Of a DNA stretch of 64,000 nt, positions 12,701 through 27,700 are shown in pieces. The notes under the pieces were generated by a model. It worked only from the letters and a program-made list of their open reading frames with translations. It did no database searches and had not been told where the DNA came from. Made by a program: the position numbers and the translations under genes. This DNA comes from Patiria miniata (lineage: Eukaryota > Echinodermata > Asteroidea > Valvatida > Asterinidae): NCBI RefSeq assembly GCF_015706575.1, contig NW_024037056.1:4302109-4366108 (forward strand), written 5' to 3'. How positions within the stretch are numbered: position 1 is the first letter of the stretch; the number at the start of each line of letters is the position of its first letter.

Positions 12701-15700
12701 TTCTTTGTACCCACTTAGAATGTAAATACTCATTTGGTAAGACCGTGACGATTATTGGCTTGCTAGAATTTATAAAACCCACAGAGGTTTTGAATAAATT
12801 TGCAAGAATAAAGGGTTTGTGAAAAACATTTTACGCTGCTTCGTACAAGTGCATTATCAGGGATTAGTCTTTGTGGTCGCTTCCCACGTCACTGAAATAC
12901 TGACTGACTGTCACTTGTGAACTGGGCAGTTCTATCGTATAGGTTCACCCAATAGCACCAATGAATGGGGTCAATCCGGCCGATTGTGTAGACAAGACGC
13001 ATGAAACAGACTTCCTGTGAATAGCCATTCAGAATCAACTCAACAGAATTTTGTGAGTTATAGGATCAGTTTTACTAGCCATGCCTTGTCTTTTTCATCG
13101 TAAGTTAAAAGATAAATGCCTCTTTAATCAAGATAAATGCCTCTTTAATCCAGATAAATGCATGTCTAACCTTGTGTCTGAGACCTCATGATGAGCTAGC
13201 GACTTGATCAGCGGGACGACCGCGTTGTGATAGTAGAATAGTCTCATCAGGGGCCGAGCTGCGTCCACTTTGTCTTTAACGAGGTCCCCCAGGATTTCGA
13301 CGGCGCTGGCGGAGGTGGGCTGAAAGACGATCCAAAGGAGAGAAAAGTCCTTTAGCTATGGAAGGATTACTTTATTTAAGAATTACCTCCATTCATGCTA
13401 TCATAGTTATATGTAATCTTCACTGCGTCAAGTGCTTTGAGCAATCCCAATGGAAATTGGACAGTGTTGCGTACAAGTGGAACAAGATCGCCTCTGAGCT
13501 TTGTGAGAGAAAGCGGGAGGGAGCAAAACCATCTTGAAAGGTTTTTTTTTAACAAGACGTAAATGTTAATGTTGGGTTACCCCTTCACTGATACTCGTTT
13601 GTATAATATACTGTACACATGCATACTCAGGATTAGATAAGTTGTGGTAAAATAAAGAACAGACTTGAAATTTTAAGGATTCGTGTGACAAAAAAAGATC
13701 ACACTTGCAACACACATCTTTGAAACATGGACTTAGAAATGACACGTACAAGCGACAACATATGTTTTAAAATGTAACATGTTTAACCCATCACAAACAG
13801 AACACATATTCCTCATTTTGTCAGAGCAGGCTAGATGTATCTTAAAGTACTCGGGTAACAGTAACAGACTCAAAAGTACACAAACACGCCTAGCGGCAAG
13901 ATTTAAGGAAAAAAAGAGGCAAACAATTCACCTCGATCTCTGGAGATCTTAGCAGAATGTCCCTGAGCGTTCCATAGTACTGTGACGGCAAGACGTGATC
14001 TTGTTGATAATTGATGCGGACTCTTAGTGAACCGAGCTCCACGCGGCTCTGTTTGCTGTTCTCCCGAGGCTTTAGAAAGTACCTGGATGTCCAGATTTCA
14101 AATAATGAGGAACAGAAGCAGCAGGGTGTTACAGATTTTTTCCCCCGAGCTAATTTGAACCGTCTTCATGAGAATCGAGTAGCACACAAAACAGGATTTG
14201 TGAAGAAATCATCTCTCTCTGTGGGAACCAATTCTTTTTTCAAGAACGTCAGAAAAAAATTAAAAAGTTGGATTATGAAGCAAGATGGACTACAGCCCTG
14301 AGAAAGACCCTTTGCACTCAACATGTGCATTGTTTAAATGCAAGTCTGCCCTGAACAAGGCTAAAAGCCACTCATGTAAAGGGCTACAACAGAAATAAAA
14401 AGAGTTACTACAACTGCTCAATGGGGGAAGGGGGCAATAAGGCACAACTGGGCCCAATTTTATAGCACTGCTTTAATATCCTTAGCAAAAAATCCCTGCT
14501 TGCTGTAGCAGCAAATTCCTTGCTTAAGTTAAGCGTATTTCACAGGTTAGGGAGGAATGTTGGCTTCTGCGCATGCGTACATCCGGTAGCCAAGGATTCT
14601 GTGCTTACAGAGTTCGCACAGAATTTTGCTGCTAGCGCTGTTAGCACAAATTGGTGATCATAAGCACGGAACTGTGTGGTTAGCAGAGCCATGAATTGGG
14701 CCCAGGCCTAGCTGACAAACTCAGACTGAACTTGACAGGAATGGCAATCAATCTTTTACTAACAACCCCTCCAACTGACAAATTACTGGCAGTGTGTGCT
14801 GGAGACTGAAGCAGCTGACTTTCCTTGCCAAGTTCATTAACAAAACCAAAACTATCGTCCGTTACTTAATAACATTACTCTCAAATCATTTATAAAACTC
14901 TAGATGCATTTACTCTGTACTACCAAGCTGTAGTAACTAAGGTTTCTATTAATCAAGGTAAAACCATGGTAACCCTTACCACGCTTTATGAACCCCGCTT
15001 GAGAGATTGATTGCCGCTAGCGTCAACCGCACCTCGCCGATAAAGACGCCCTCGCCTAGCGACGCTGAATTCCACATGGCAATTCTTGGAAGAAAAAATC
15101 ACAAATTGAAGAATATTTAACAGATTAGTTGTATACGCAATAGTTAGTAATTTCTTACTTGATATTTGCCTCTGTTGCCTTGCTGTATATGTACAGTATT
15201 GTGTATTTTTTATTTATATATATATTTTCTTTTTGGCTTTACGTTTTTAAAAACCTAACTTACCAAAAATAAGTGATCTCTTTAAATGTTCAATCTATAG
15301 TCTAATATTTTGCAAATTGCTGCGTATAAATCAATTCAAAAGAAAAAATTGCAAATCCTACTTTATCTACAGTGCATCATCGAAAACTCAGCATGAACAG
15401 ACATTGTCAAGTAGTATTTCGTTTAAATTCGTATCGACATTATTTTGGGGAAGGGGACAGGGACAAGTGCACCAAAAACATTAAAATAATTTCTAATCTT
15501 CAGAATAATTTATTCTGACTCTGGAAACAGGTGTAAGGCGATTCCCAACCGTACCTCCTCCCAAGAAAAACAAATGGGTTTTCTATGAAGAGACTGGTCG
15601 CAATGACAGACACCAGCCCAGCAAACTCCGCAATACGACTCGCCATATTGACGCAATTGATTCGCCGAGCAGACAAACGAAACACAGCGAAATCACACGG

Positions 15701-18700
15701 GCCCCAGTAACAACAAGACGGAGATAAAAAAACAACATTCTCTGGCAGTTTAGAACAAACACATCAAACTGGGAAACACGAAGGAATGGACAGGCAATAG
15801 CTGGGAGCTGAAAGCATAATTTTTGTTTTTCTAGATAGATTTTTTTGAAGGGATGGTATGGGGACCTACTTTAGGTCGTGTTTATTGGCCTCATCTTCGA
15901 AGCTGTAGTTGGTCTTGGTGTCTGCTGCACTGCTGGTCTTGGGAAGCTGCAGAAGGAGAACGAAAAAGAAAAAAAAGAGAAAAAAGAACAGAACTATAAA
16001 TATTTATAATGACGCTTCACTGTTTTTGCATGTACCTCCGGCTGATTTCGAGAAAGAATGTGGACCTGCATAAGATTAACATAACAAATTGGTTCTGCTT
16101 ATACATTTATTGCTAAATACTGAAAAATTCTGCGGATACAGGGTAGAAAAACTGGAGTACTAAAAACACAGAAAATGCTTGAACAATACTCAAATACTAT
16201 ATAAATATGTAAATAAACAATTCCTTGAATAAATTGAACCAAACTCATTGTCATGTAATGAACTGCTTTAATAATGCATTCAGTTTCAGAATGGTGTAAT
16301 TTCATGCATTTTATGTGTACCCGAAGTCATAACTCTTGTAAAAAAAGTAGTGTATCCATTCAATTCTGGACTATTTAATAAACAAAATATTGTCACTCAC
16401 ATGTTAATTTCAGTTTCAAAAAGCAATTCAAATATAAAATGCAATCTACTCGATAACAGTTATCATGGCTATATTGATCCAGAAAAGCCAGTCTCCACGT
16501 TTTAAAATTTTATAATTTTGTGGTTCCCAATGCTGGTTCACGTACATCACCTTATTAAAGAAAGTCGCGTTGATAACGAGCCCTGATGATAACGAGTCAC
16601 AATGATAACGATAACGACAAAAATAAAAGAAATAATAAGGACTGAACAATTGAGCCTGCTGAGTGTTTGTACGTTGTATCTACAATTGAAAATGCCCTCC
16701 TCACAGCAAACTGACGGCTCATTGTAATAGTAATTAACAACACGTACATGTAGATGTAACTGTACATGTACGTGTACAAAAGTAACTCACACACAATTTT
16801 GACCTACTCTAAACCCAAAGATCATCTGTTGTCAAACTTTTTGTTTTGTTTCCTTTTCACTAGTGTGCACTTAAAATATAAGCTCATCAACTATGTGATT
16901 AACGTGTTTCGGCGCACAAGTACACTGCACATAATCATCCGCAACAAAAATTGACTGGTGTATTAACCCGATTGCACCGTGCTGCGGAAAGCGTACATTT
17001 GACCTCAAAAAAATACCCCACATCCAATCCACGTTGCCATAGAAATATATCTTTGCTTAATTTGTCCTGCGGGCACTTAAGAGAAAGCAATAATTTTGCC
17101 ATTAAATTGGTTGAGTGCGTGCAACGGCACGGCTTCCACCTAAAAAAAAAAAAAAAATCTGGAGATTCGAGATATCAGCAGGATGTCCCGCTAATAAAAA
17201 TCCTTGAGAACTGTCTTTAATTTTGATAGAGTGGTGACCATTTGGCACAAGACCACTTGATTAATTCGTCGGGTGGGCAAATAAACAAGAGGCGACGATT
17301 CGGGATGAGCTTGTCGTTGGAATTGTCGGGGGAAAAGGCTTGGTCATTATATACAAACGACGCCCTGTCAGTTTAAATTAAGAGACTATACTGATTCTGG
17401 CTTTCTTGCTTCATATTAATTCATTCCATCGTTAGTTTATAAATGCCAAAGTTTCTGCACTTCAACAAACAAGTTTCTGAAATGGAATTTAGAAGCAAAT
17501 AATCCATTAGATTACATTTGCAGTAAATGTAGATGGAAGATTAAAAACTAACAAAACTGTAGCTGCGCCGTTTATTTATTCTGCAATCCTTCTGTCTTCT
17601 GCAATGTACGTAAAGCGAAGGCAATTTTGAAACAATATCCTTTCAAGCTGTAGGCTGTGAGTACGAGTACCCACTCAGTGTCGAAAATGCCCGACATCGC
17701 TGTCAATTTGGGGCAATTTGGGACAATTCTCAATGGCTGATTACATTCATGAATAAACACACGTGAACAAGCAAGTTATTAAAGTGATCATACTTCAACA
17801 CATTTTCCTATTCCACTCCTGTCTAGAAGCGCAGAATGTAATTCAGGAAAAGGCAACTGGCCTATTTCACTTTACTTTCATTGTCAGGTCAAAGCACACC
17901 TCAAGTTTCTTAAAAGCACTGAGTTTCACATGTAACAGATAATGGCATGCTTAAAGAGAAATTTAAATGAAAATGTCACAAAGCAGGCTTTAATTGAGAC
18001 TACATGGCCCATAGGTTGTTTTTTAGACATCCTTTTGAGTAACTACATGTATCTGTGTCCAACTTAATTTCGACAACGTCGATGTTGTACGATTCATGAA
18101 ATATAAACTGGCCTCGACGTAAGAATACTCAACAGCAATATATGACAACCCACTCTGAACAATTCTGCAGCGCCGTATCATTCGCACAACTGGCCAACTG
18201 ATCCAGAGATTTGCCGGCCAAGCAAAATCTCCGGATATCAAATGAAAGTATCACTTTCACTTTGGCAGATGGCTGAAATCATTAGGCTTGTCAAAACAAC
18301 ATGCTACACTTTCACTTGTTACTACAGTAAATGTAAAGGCAAAAAGACAGCAAGTGGAATGACACCATTCAACATGAGATTTCAAACCGAAATTGAATCT
18401 TTCATGCACGCTTTTGTCAAAAAAAATTCAAAAATGTTCAGATGACTACAAGTAAATGTATGAGTACACGTATTGTCGATGTTTTCACAAAGTGACAAAA
18501 ACCTGAAAAATCGATAATTTTTTTTATTTTTGAGTTTTGCTGGCCATTTTATTACATTTGACACAAAGAACAATTATACCAAGTTTCAAAACAAAATAGG
18601 CATACTGTTTACTTTCTTAATTATCATAAACAAACATTTAACAAAAAGCCTGAAAAGTTGTTGTGTTGATGCATTGCAAAAACTGAGCATCATGTCTTCC

Positions 18701-21700
18701 AGTTTCTAAAACCATAAAACCAACCTCAAATTGAAAGGATTCATCGAAGCGAGGATCCACCGTTTTCCTTCGGACTTTCGTCCTTTTGGTTTCATTTCTG
18801 TTGAAGGAAACAGAAACACAAATACTGGCTCATTTCATTTTCTCCGAACATTTTCACAAAAGAGTAGTTTTCAATGCCTCATATTGTCACAACTCGCAAA
18901 TTTTTAGAACTTCAAGCCAAAACTCATTTGACAATTTTTTTCCTTCTTCCTAACAGCCCCAGGCTGCCAATCCGTCTTACCAACAAAAGAATTTTCCAGT
19001 GGCTGACGGGCCTTGCAGACACAAAGAGTTTCCTGAATGCCGACGTTAAACACACTTGCCGACGTGTAGGGAATACAAGTGCCAAGCCAACATGTTATAC
19101 ATGTACATTCCTACAAAAACATTCATGTGCTGAATGCGAGTTTGCTATTAAATCCCATAAGGATTATAGGATTTATCTTAGCAATAATTGCTCCCTTATA
19201 GTTACATCGACACATTCTCAGAATTGAGTGGGAGCCACAACATTTTCTCATTAAAAGGAGCTTATGTGAGTCTCTGACCTCTTCTGTCGTCATCCCCCCC
19301 CCCCCCCCAAGAGAAACGAAATTCAACTGATCAGAGCCACTTGGGACCAACAGTATACCCCAGACAAAACCACATCAAATCAGAATGTCCCATTCAATTC
19401 AGGAAATGATATTGTTTCTCATCAAACATGAGACATTCAGCTTGATATCATGATTACTACCGAAGCAGGATGAGAAACATTGCAGATGGGGGGGGGGGGG
19501 GGTGGAAAAATTTGATAGCCAGGTCTCATCATTTCCAACACAAACTGACAGGGACATGGAGATTAATCTCGCTAAAAACAACAGACGAGGATAAGGGACT
19601 GGGAAACGATGCCTGATGTTTCTTATGATACCCGATCATCCGGCCGGGAGGCAGAAACACGATACCTGGGTGGTAAAAATGCACGCGCCTTGCACTGCAA
19701 CTCTGGCGGGACTGGGCGGAAAGGAATTGTAATCGGTATATAGCAGATAATGTGTCGAGGCAAGGGTAATAATGGTTGCAATGGAAAACGGATATGTGGC
19801 ATTAAGTTGGCAATCGGTGTATGTTTTCTAACTTACTGCTGAAGACATTTCCAGTTACCACTTAATACAGGCCTGTAATTTTTTTTAAAGTTGAGATCTG
19901 AAAAGGATGTTAAATGAAGCCACATTCCCATCCGTCATGGACAGGCTTACTGTCTGTGCATTAAATGCTGCAATACACGCACTGGAAGTACACGTAAGGT
20001 CCTTAGCATGAATTGCGGAGGCCTATGTTTCACACCAATGTACCGTCAAATAAAACGGACTTACCTAAAAGTGACTGTTGCATACGGATCGCACTGGTTG
20101 TGGATTATAGTCAGTCCGTTCCCTTCCAGAACTCTGCAGAGGAATCACAGGTTTACAGAAATATAAACTACTAGGGGAAAAAATCTACAAGTGGTTCTTA
20201 AACAAGGATGAAAACATGCAAAATATATATTTTGGAGTAATTTTTTGCTCCAGTTGTTTATCGAGCAATGATATGGAAAAATATTTTCTTTTAGCCCCGC
20301 CAACAAAAAAACATTTCTGACTCTGATCTTGTTTTAAAATTATACAAAGTTTTAAAAATAACACACTTAGTTTTGTCCATGACATTGGACATGAAGACCT
20401 GTGGGTAAGGTCACTTCTTTTCCTGCCAATGACAGAAATTGTATTTTAAAACAATTTTCTATGACCAAGGTCTGTTTATATTTGGTTTTGCCCAACGCCA
20501 ACGTGGTTTAAAAATAATATATAAGGTGGATCCAAAAAAACGAAACCGAGATATTATTGTTAATTGGAACAGAAGTAGGGCACAATTGTGAATCAAAGGG
20601 AGATATCTTCTGTTAGGGTTGAATCTCCTCTTTAAAATGACACCCTGGTCAAGTCATTACATTCACGGTTGACTGAGCAGTGACCAATTTTATGAAAGGG
20701 TCTATTTAGAGAATTGTGCCACTTTTAATGGTGAAATCTCTTTTTTTCCCCACCTGCCTTAATTTGCAACCATAGCCTTTCACTCTGTGACAATTGACAC
20801 AACAAAACCACAATTGAAAAGTGGCGCAATTCTCTAAATAGACCCTTTCATAAAATTGGTCACTGCTCAGTCAACGGTGAATAAAATGACATGATCAGGG
20901 TGTCATTTTAAAGAGGAGATTCAACCCCAACAGAAGATATCTCCCTTTGATTCACATGTGCCCTACTTCTGTGTTCCAGTTAGCAGAAATATATTGGTTT
21001 CGTCCATTTTTATGTTTAATTTTACTAGCAAAGTATGCAGAGTGTTTAGCAGAGACACACACTTTCAATTTCTGTTTTGTGCTCAATTTGGAATGGCGGC
21101 CTTGCCGCATGTTATCATAGCTCATATCATATTATTACAAGTACAACTTTTGTTTAATTTCAAAACGGAACAGATTTATGTTTATATTTAATAAGTGCAT
21201 GCAGGTCAAGTACTGTGTATGTACCGGTATAAGTACAACAAACCTTGTACAATTAATACGCAGAGTAAGAATGGTTTAGATGTTTTGTTTCCTGGCAAAA
21301 TTGTCAAATGAATAGCCAAGCTTATGTAACTTGGAATGATTTATTTAGTTTTAGAGAGGTCTGGAAAAGGCATTATGTTACCATTAGGAAAAAAATTAAT
21401 TCTTTACAAATTCCTTGAAAATTTGTTGTACAAGCTTAACAAATCCGGCCAGCAGACAGGTGGTAAGACAAGTAGAAAGAAACTTTCTGAAAGAAAAATT
21501 AAATCAAATATTGAGACTACACCCAAATGAAATTTGACACCACTAATTTCATTCAGAAGCCCTACTTTTCTGAGAAATATTTGTCTGAGATTCCTGGATT
21601 CAATGCTGGCTTTAAATTCTGTCAAATACTTTTCCATTTTGTCATGTTTTTGCAGCTACAGCCGAGTACGATTGCATTTTCAAGTCTTCAATATAAAACT

Positions 21701-24700
21701 GCATGTCAATGAACCCATGTCACTTCACTTCTCCGCGATTCGGACATGCCCCTCAATTTCGATCGGCCATCCACACGAACCAAGACAGAAACCTGACACC
21801 AAAATCTCTGCTTGTGCCTGACGGGTGCTCCAGACCTTGGAATGCCATATCATTATCAGCAGCGTCAGCTACCCAAACATTCAAGAGGAAATCCAACACA
21901 AAAAAACTGCAGAGAAAGTAAATCGCAAACCTCCCCCTCCCCCACCCGCCCTCATCTCACAGAAGCCCACTCTGACTTTAACCAGCGGAAGAAGTGGAAG
22001 GGGTAATGAACATCAATACATATCTCTCTCCGATGAAACAGGCTCAGACAAGCAGAAACAAACCCTTGTGGTCTCTTGTCAACATCAGCTTTGGCAAATC
22101 GCAAAAATTGTTGAGTGAGATCACAATTACATGTGTGCGAGGCTTCCGTTTGGAGTCAAGAACATTTTCCGTGGGTGGGTTTTTCCTTTTTTTTTTACTC
22201 AACACCGTTGGTATGCCTACACATATCAAGGGGTCGGGCTGCGATGAAAAACCACATTCATGATCAAATACTGAATATGAAGTGAGAACAAATGTTTAAC
22301 TATTAAATAGTAATTTTTAATATACATTATCACCGCTATACTATAAAGTGCAAAAGGTGTGTGTTCACGAGTTGATCGTCAGACAGTTGATCACCCGCGA
22401 AGTGGGTGACAGGCGGTGAAGCCGTCACCGCAAGTAGCAGGTGAGGTGAAGCCTTGTTGAATACATTATTGCAAAATCATCCACCATATAACACCAGCAA
22501 TTTCATGTTTTTTTAATAGCAATGTGCCCCCCCCCCCAACAAAAAACCTGTCTGTCCTACTTTGCTGAAGACCAGGTGTTACTACACACTGTTCACACTT
22601 TGACATTTTATTTACTTTGACATTTCATCCATTTTACATTTGAAAAAAAAGGGGCAAAATAAAGTTCGAGAAATGTCACAATCCAAATTACACTTTGAAA
22701 TACTTGACTGTACATGTACATGTACCGGTATAACCTCCAATTATTTAAGATTTTTTAACCTTTTTATGGCTTGTCCCAGATTTCAATTTCTTGTCAACAA
22801 AATATCCATCCAAGCCCCTAAAACAACAACCCAAACACCCCATAGTTCTGAAGTTCCAGACGTGAGTATAAAAAAAAAGTTCACAGGCAGAGAAGCGTGC
22901 GATTGAAAAATTGATCCCCGTAACAGCTTCAAGCTCTCGGACAAACCATCCAATCAGCATACAAGCAATCAGGCACAGAGGGAGTGTGCGTAAACTGTCG
23001 ACCAAAGACACAAACACCCACATCAAACAAATTAATATGTAAAGCACACCTGCCTGTGAGTGTTGTAGAGCATGGGGGGGGGGAAAGAAAGATACATCCC
23101 TTGGCAATTTTTCCAAATTGAAGACCGGATCTGTTTCGCGGGACAAATACCTGTAACTTAAAACGCCTGGACAGCCGTCCAGGGAATTACCAGTAGAACA
23201 AGGAAAATAACTGGAATCCTGGACTAAAAGCCGATAAGCATCTGTGTAAATATTTCAAAGTTTAATTTCCGTTTCTTCGGCATTTCTGGTTTTTTATCTT
23301 TCAGTGTGTTCGGGCTTTTCTTTAGTATTTTGTTGCCAGAGTAGCGCAACAGTTTAATGCAGTTTTCGGAAGTCCACTCAGAGAACATACTTTGTATGCA
23401 AAATGAAATCTGCTGGAGAATATGTATCGAATTCCTGTGACACTTTCATTCCATGTGTTCAAGTGACTCAATCACAACTTGACAGAAGTCGATGAAAGAC
23501 CACTATTCGAACTACAAAACAGATGCTGTAGGGGGGATTTTGGAACAAGAAGAAAATGCACATGCCACATATTAAGTCCATTATTCAGGTGCCAGTACAC
23601 TAACGTTTTGTCCTTTTTTGTCAGGGTACCGGTATTTTTCATTGCCAACAAATCCTTTGTTGGGCTTGGAAAACGGACTTTTTACCCCTTCGTCTTTATA
23701 GAACACTCAGATGGCAACATGCCTTCTCTCCTTGATAAATTGATGCTTCAAGCGACATATACCAAATTTGTGAAAATACTAGTCAGCAGAATTATCAACT
23801 GAGCAAATTTCAGCCGGGGACCAGTCACAATCAATGTGTATATCATGCAGTTTTGGCTGGTAACCTCATCTTCGCTAAGCAAATAGTGCTATGAGCTTCT
23901 CCAGGGTTTTAGGGTAACTCACCTTACGGTTAGTTTGTTGAGTGACGCTCCGTCGCCTCCCAATACCTCGTTCGTCCTCACCTCGACCTGAACTTGCCCC
24001 TATCATAAAACAAAACAAATCCGAAGGAAAAAAAATCAAATATTAATAACTAAAGTGTTGACTCAGCTGATAAGGTTGCCATGGAAACCAACAGCTCCCG
24101 TTTAATCTTCTCTCCGGACGAGACAAACGATTGGAATGTGTCCGGGGGAAAAAAATTCTAGCTTCCGCAGTAGGTGTGAAATTTAATTGAATTGAGGGTG
24201 GCCGGTAAACACCGCATATTTGCACTGGTAGTCCGTATTTGTGTACACTGTTATTAAATACACGTTTGCTGTCTATCACAATCTGGCTTATTACACCTCC
24301 TTAACTTATGTTCATGTACATCCACGTGTGTGAAATCACAATTCTATACGTGTATTTAAATGAGTTTTGTTTAAGGAATATCACAGCAGTGGCGTAGCAC
24401 GGTCATTTTTATTGGGGGCGGGGGGGGGGGGGGAATTTCTTGAAAAGGGCACTTGCACATCAATGGTGAAATGTAGACACTTGGCCTCCGTAAAATCAAA
24501 AGGGGGGGCGCCTGGGGCTGGCTGGTACCATCTGTCGGTAGGGGCGCTGTTCAAAACCAACGATTAGGCACACTAACACTAGTAACAGTCTCTATATGGT
24601 GCTTTTCAGGGCAATACATGCGTGAATTTCTTTTGAAAAAGGCTCCCGGAATGGCAGATAGCACAAAAAAAGGAACCAATTTGTTTTAAAAAAGGGCACT

Positions 24701-27700
24701 TGTTCAGAAAAAAGGGCACTTCTTAAAAAAAAGGGTACTCTTTACAAATTATTGGGGGGGGGGGGGTTAAACGCTGGTGAAAAAAAGGGCATTCCCCCGC
24801 CCTTACTCCTTTGTTTGGACAAAGTACTTTCCAGCCAAAATGCTGCATGTTGTACGCATGTTCCTAGTTACAGATTTGTTGCAAAGACAACCATTGCAAT
24901 GGAAAATAACAGTACACTGTATGCTATCAAGTTTCCCACATCCCTTTTCACACCCGCAATACAAGATCACACATCTGAACCAGTGGCGTTTACATCATTT
25001 ATTATCTAAAAAGTCCTGTATAATAAAAAAAAAATTGCTGAGTGGGCCTAGCAAAGCAATTCATGCATGTAGCAAACTGACAAAGTGTCAACTGAATACG
25101 CAATGGCGCTACAATCTAGTAATTACGTTCAAAGATTTTCAACACCTGAGGGTTTTTCGCGACCCTGTCCAACTTGACTCGTTTGACACCTGTGACTAAA
25201 GATACAATTACAATTTCTAATTAAAAGCGAGAAAAGATCCATTGCGTTATAATGTGAAGTAACTTTCTTTTCTTCCCACTGACAGGGATACTTCTGATTT
25301 CACTCGAGGGCAATTTAGGGATATATAGCAGGGCAGTTTGGTGACGGGGATATTAAAACTGGATAAGCATGTTGAAAATTGATGGACAATAACAGGGACA
25401 TAGAATTCAAATGGGATTATCTTTCAAATGTAATCTGAACAATTTTTTGGTTTCAAATATTTAGCAGGAGAGACAAAAGGAAAGTAGTTTTCCTTTGAGG
25501 GTTTTTTCAGGGATTAAAATTCCAATGGTTCACTGGGCTGTTTTGTACTTAAGAAAAGTATAAGTTGCGTCATTATTTGTGCCGCAAGTCAAATATTTTT
25601 AATGGTCATAACTTAACGGATTGGTCTACTGGCCATAGGAATGCCATAGAAACGGACCTCATCGGTGTAACCTACATAAACTTCGGAGTCTGTGTCGACG
25701 GCCTGGAGAGGGAACCATTGATCCTTTCCATGGTATCTGTGTAGATCGTCTCTCCTCAGCGCTACTTTACCGACAACGCTGTCCGACCGCTTCATCCAGT
25801 CCTTCTCATGGATGAAGAAAGAGAGCTGACGGAACTCACGGGGAACGTCAAAGGTGGTTTCCTCGGCCCAAAAGGGACTGTCGACAGAAAAACAAAGAAA
25901 TATAAACAGGGATTGACAAGATTTATAAGCTTTACAGTGAAGTTCAGAGTGTGACATTCAACACACAAATAGGAAAAGTAATTTGCATTTCCTAATTTTG
26001 TTATGTTTTTTTAAAACAAAAAAATTCAAAAAAATAAAATATATATTTGGACTGACCAATTGTTACAAGTGACACACGGAAAGGTTACCACAACAAAATT
26101 GTAGCTAGAATCAGCTAAAATAAACGTTGCATTCATTATGCAATTTCAAAGATGAAATTTGTTTAGAAATGTAAAAATAATATAAAAGTCACATAAGTCA
26201 ATAATAAAAAAAGTCTTTTTTAAATAACAAAATAGCCTAAAACAAACGTGATGGTTTTTTTTTTAACCAGATATGGCCCATGCCAAATTTAACCCTTTTA
26301 AAATCATCAAAGTACAGACGTTTTTGGTCGCACAATATCCAACCATAAGGGCCATTGATATCTGATACTGTGCCCATAAAAACAAAGATGTCAACATAAA
26401 ATCTGTCGCGCCTGAAATGATAAAGCGCAGAGCAGTGGTTATTGATTGTAGCACTTAGAACAGAACTACTGAACTGACCTCTGAACACTTGCTGGCTAAT
26501 GTTACAGATATCAAGTATTTGTATGTGTCACCAATAACAGTGGGTCATGGGTTCGAGTCCCACTCGAACAAGCTTGTGACTTTTACCTGACCACAAACCA
26601 CTCAAAGCATTACAACAGCTACATTTCACGAAGAGCGTTGAAGAAAAATACTGTGTGTAAATGAAGAAAGGGTAACGGAAATATGGAAAGGGTCAAATCA
26701 AGGACGAAACATGACTATCACAATTTTGTTCTGGATGTGTAACCCAGGGCACTGATGGAAGCATCAGTTACACCTTGCGATGATATGAAAAATAAACACA
26801 GAGGAGACGACAGATTGTGTGTTATTTCTGGATCATATTAGACAGCCGATACATATGTTCCTGTGCTTCCGTTGACAGCGGAAGTACGACGAAGGTAGTT
26901 GGAGGGAAAGCTGATTAGTCTGAAATCCAAAACCCAGCATCCGTCAGCTTTGCATATTGGGTGGACTCCAGGTCATGTTTAAAAAATTCATTAAATTGCC
27001 AGGATGAAAAGAAATTAACGTTGAGGCACAATTCCAGCTATGTACTTGCCAACCAGTTAAAGCACTGACTACAATATACACATTCATCATATTTGAGCTT
27101 TTAGATGGAATTATTGATGCTACTTCCCCCCCAAAAAAATTCAGTTGCATCTTCTGAGCGTTCCCAAACTATTTCCGGCTGTTGGAATTTGACACTAGTA
27201 GGTGGCGCTATTCGTTATTACAACGTGCGTACTTAATGCATGTATGCAATTTTGTTATTCACATCATTTGCACAGTTCAAAGTTCAACGTCATTCAAGAA
27301 TTGCTTGGTTGCTGATTTTTTCCTCAAATATTTGAACCTTTTTTTTTTAACTAACGATTATTTTTTTGTTCAACACAAAAATGCGGGGGCATGGGGATGG
27401 CGATTAATTCTAGGCCTCACCTTCCCAGTGAAGGGGGGAGGGGGAGGGGGTGGAAGGGGGTTTAGTAAGAAGTATGAAAGTAATATTATATTTGAGAAGC
27501 TAGTAGGACTGTAAACATGAAGTTTTTACAAGCATTGGGTTTAGTGACGTTCTATTTGCTTCAACTCATGTGCTGGAGTACCCAAGCTGTCTGTGTAAAT
27601 ACAAACCTAGGAGATTTCCCCCAGTGCAAATACTCATCATAAACTGTAATTCCTTGCACATCCTCCGCAAACATTTTAACCCATTCCTGTCCCCATGGAT

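Noticed and set aside
15555-15638. A possible extra RASA exon on the minus strand (reading [13 protein letters not shown] to PFVFLG) with usable splice sites and phase
   Set aside because: Exon 7 joins directly to exon 8 (14980-15084) in phase and gives the expected C2B strand ending in [10 protein letters not shown]. The candidate has no match to the family and would insert 28 foreign residues.
22366-22450. GC-rich segment with GCGGTGAAGCCGTCACCGC hairpin, resembling transferred bacterial DNA
   Set aside because: Too short to judge, with no open frame and only a small perfect hairpin. It is more likely part of a repeat.
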